A DNA stretch of 64,000 nt from an uncultured Clostridia bacterium (lineage in GTDB: Bacteria > Bacillota > Clostridia > TANB77 > CAG-508). Position 1 is the stretch's first letter. Every line of letters starts with the position of its first letter. The stretch spans positions 1 through 64,000 of the forward strand of contig CAKOYQ010000004.1 in NCBI GenBank assembly GCA_934130935.1, written 5' to 3'. Shown piece after piece: positions 63,119 through 64,000 of this stretch. Position numbers and translations under genes: made by a program. The notes beneath the pieces were generated by a model. That model searched no databases and had not been told where the DNA came from. It saw only the letters and a list, made by a program, of their open reading frames with translations.

Positions 63119-64000
63119 TTAGTGGTCTCCTTTTTTATTATTTCTTTTTCTATAAATGAGGTATCAAAATTTCCTCTAATAAAGTTGGGATTTTTAATTA
63201 TTTCAAATAAAAAATCTTGATTTGTTTGTATTCCTTCTACAACCAGTTCTTCTATTACTCTTTTCATTTTACTAATTGCTTCATTTCTATTTACTCCAAA
63301 AGTAATAAGCTTTGCAATCATGGAATCATAATTTGATGGAATTGTATATCCTTCATAAATTGCACTATCTATTCGTACTCCATTTCCTCCTGGAAAATGT
63401 AAACCTTTTATTAGTCCTGGACATGTCATAAATTTTTTACTTGGATTTTCAGCATTCAATCTACATTCCATAGAATGCCCTTTGAATTCTACATCTTTTT
63501 GTTTTATTTTTAGTTCCTCTCCTGTTGCAATTTTTATTTGAGTTTTTACTAAATCTATTCCTGTTCTCATTTCAGTAATTGGATGTTCTACCTGAATTCT
63601 TGTATTCATTTCCATAAAATAAAAATTGTTGTCTTTATCTACTAAAAATTCTACTGTTCCAAGACTTGTATATCCAGCTGTTTTAGCTGCTTTTATAGCT
63701 GCATTCCCCATTTTATTTCTTGTTTTTTCATCAATAGCAGTAGATGGTGTTTCTTCTATTACTTTTTGATGATTTCTTTGAATAGTGCAATCTCTTTCTC
63801 CTAAATGAATTACATTTCCATGTTCATCTTCTACTATTTGAATTTCGACATGTCTTGGATTTTCAATAAATTTTTCTATATATATTTCATCATCATTAAA
63901 TGAATTCTTCGCCTCTTGTTTTACTACTTCATATTCTTTTTTCAATTCTTCTGCAGTATTTGCAACTCTGATACCTTTGCCACCGCCTCCTGCTGCAGCC
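63115..64000 (-). CDS. accC: Biotin carboxylase (partial, N-terminus outside window)
   Basis: The frame is open to the right edge. AAAGGGGKGIRVANT is the ATP-grasp glycine loop; IEKFIENPRHVEIQIVEDEH, FYFMEMNTRIQVEHPITEM and the C-terminal domain SMECRLNAENPSKKFM follow. It carboxylates biotin on AccB in the first step of fatty-acid synthesis. It ends with TGA overlapping the accD ATG by 4 bases. Confidence 0.95.
   Translation of the reverse strand, partial: AAAGGGGKGIRVANTAEELKKEYEVVKQEAKNSFNDDEIYIEKFIENPRHVEIQIVEDEHGNVIHLGERDCTIQRNHQKVIEETPSTAIDEKTRNKMGNAAIKAAKTAGYTSLGTVEFLVDKDNNFYFMEMNTRIQVEHPITEMRTGIDLVKTQIKIATGEELKIKQKDVEFKGHSMECRLNAENPSKKFMTCPGLIKGLHFPGGNGVRIDSAIYEGYTIPSNYDSMIAKLITFGVNRNEAISKMKRVIEELVVEGIQTNQDFLFEIIKNPNFIRGNFDTSFIEKEIIKKETTK

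Noticed and set aside
1..64000. CRISPR arrays and standard tRNA or rRNA genes
   Set aside because: No regularly spaced repeats, no cas genes, and no complete cloverleaf found by eye on either strand.

Overview
The window is very AT-rich DNA of a Clostridia-like Firmicute. This is inferred from AGGAGG-type ribosome sites, Firmicute-type families, and intestinal markers such as a bile salt hydrolase and Bce/Van-type peptide sensing. Almost every gene lies on the minus strand. The right end (60.7-64 kb) is a core fatty-acid operon read accC-accD-accA-fabI. The rest is accessory DNA. At the left edge lie two tandem tyrosine recombinases, one with an in-frame stop. From 26 to 58 kb there is a complete conjugation module of the Tn1549/CTn kind: CHAP hydrolase, sortase B, VirB4, PrgI, VirB6/TrbL, pilin, VirD4, PcfB-like protein, MobP relaxase, MobC, primase, a ~2,480-residue DNA methylase/SNF2 helicase, a giant Cna-B surface protein and ParA/ParB.

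Between them lies cargo or chromosome: a MazF locus, two XRE regulators, a Bce-type antimicrobial-peptide module (two-component system, ABC transporter, YxeA protein, monofunctional transglycosylase), a VanRS-like pair next to a C39-like peptidase but with no vanHAX, an IS110 element, an FUSC-family membrane protein, cardiolipin synthase, bile salt hydrolase, and small housekeeping-like genes.

The main discovery concerns decoding. Six proteins of the conjugation module and the acetyl-CoA carboxylase gene accD are each broken by apparent frameshifts. Every break is at an in-frame CGG codon, and every break is repaired by skipping the C and reading the next three bases (GGN) as glycine. I found 18 such sites by hand. 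Four lie within 78 bp of virD4 and two within 10 bp of the helicase gene. Each repair restores a recognisable conserved motif, such as DEAHGF, AHEVGAGKT, QRNGR or FLYLGGNEQ. I found no in-frame CGG read as arginine in any intact gene; all other CGG trinucleotides I located lie out of frame or outside genes. The P-site codons before the sites are diverse. The simplest reading is that CGG is unassigned in this organism and triggers efficient +1 frameshifting, or that CGGN is read as a four-base glycine codon. A systematic sequencing artefact is the main rival explanation and can be tested directly.

Other signals worth following are: a type I toxin-antitoxin locus with convergent promoters; a ~240-nt structured RNA closed by a 10-bp helix; a 48-nt tRNA-like element beside the fatty-acid operon; five exact same-orientation copies of a 13-mer spread over the mobile DNA; a matched pair of Bce-type operators; and a promoter wrapped in nested palindromes.
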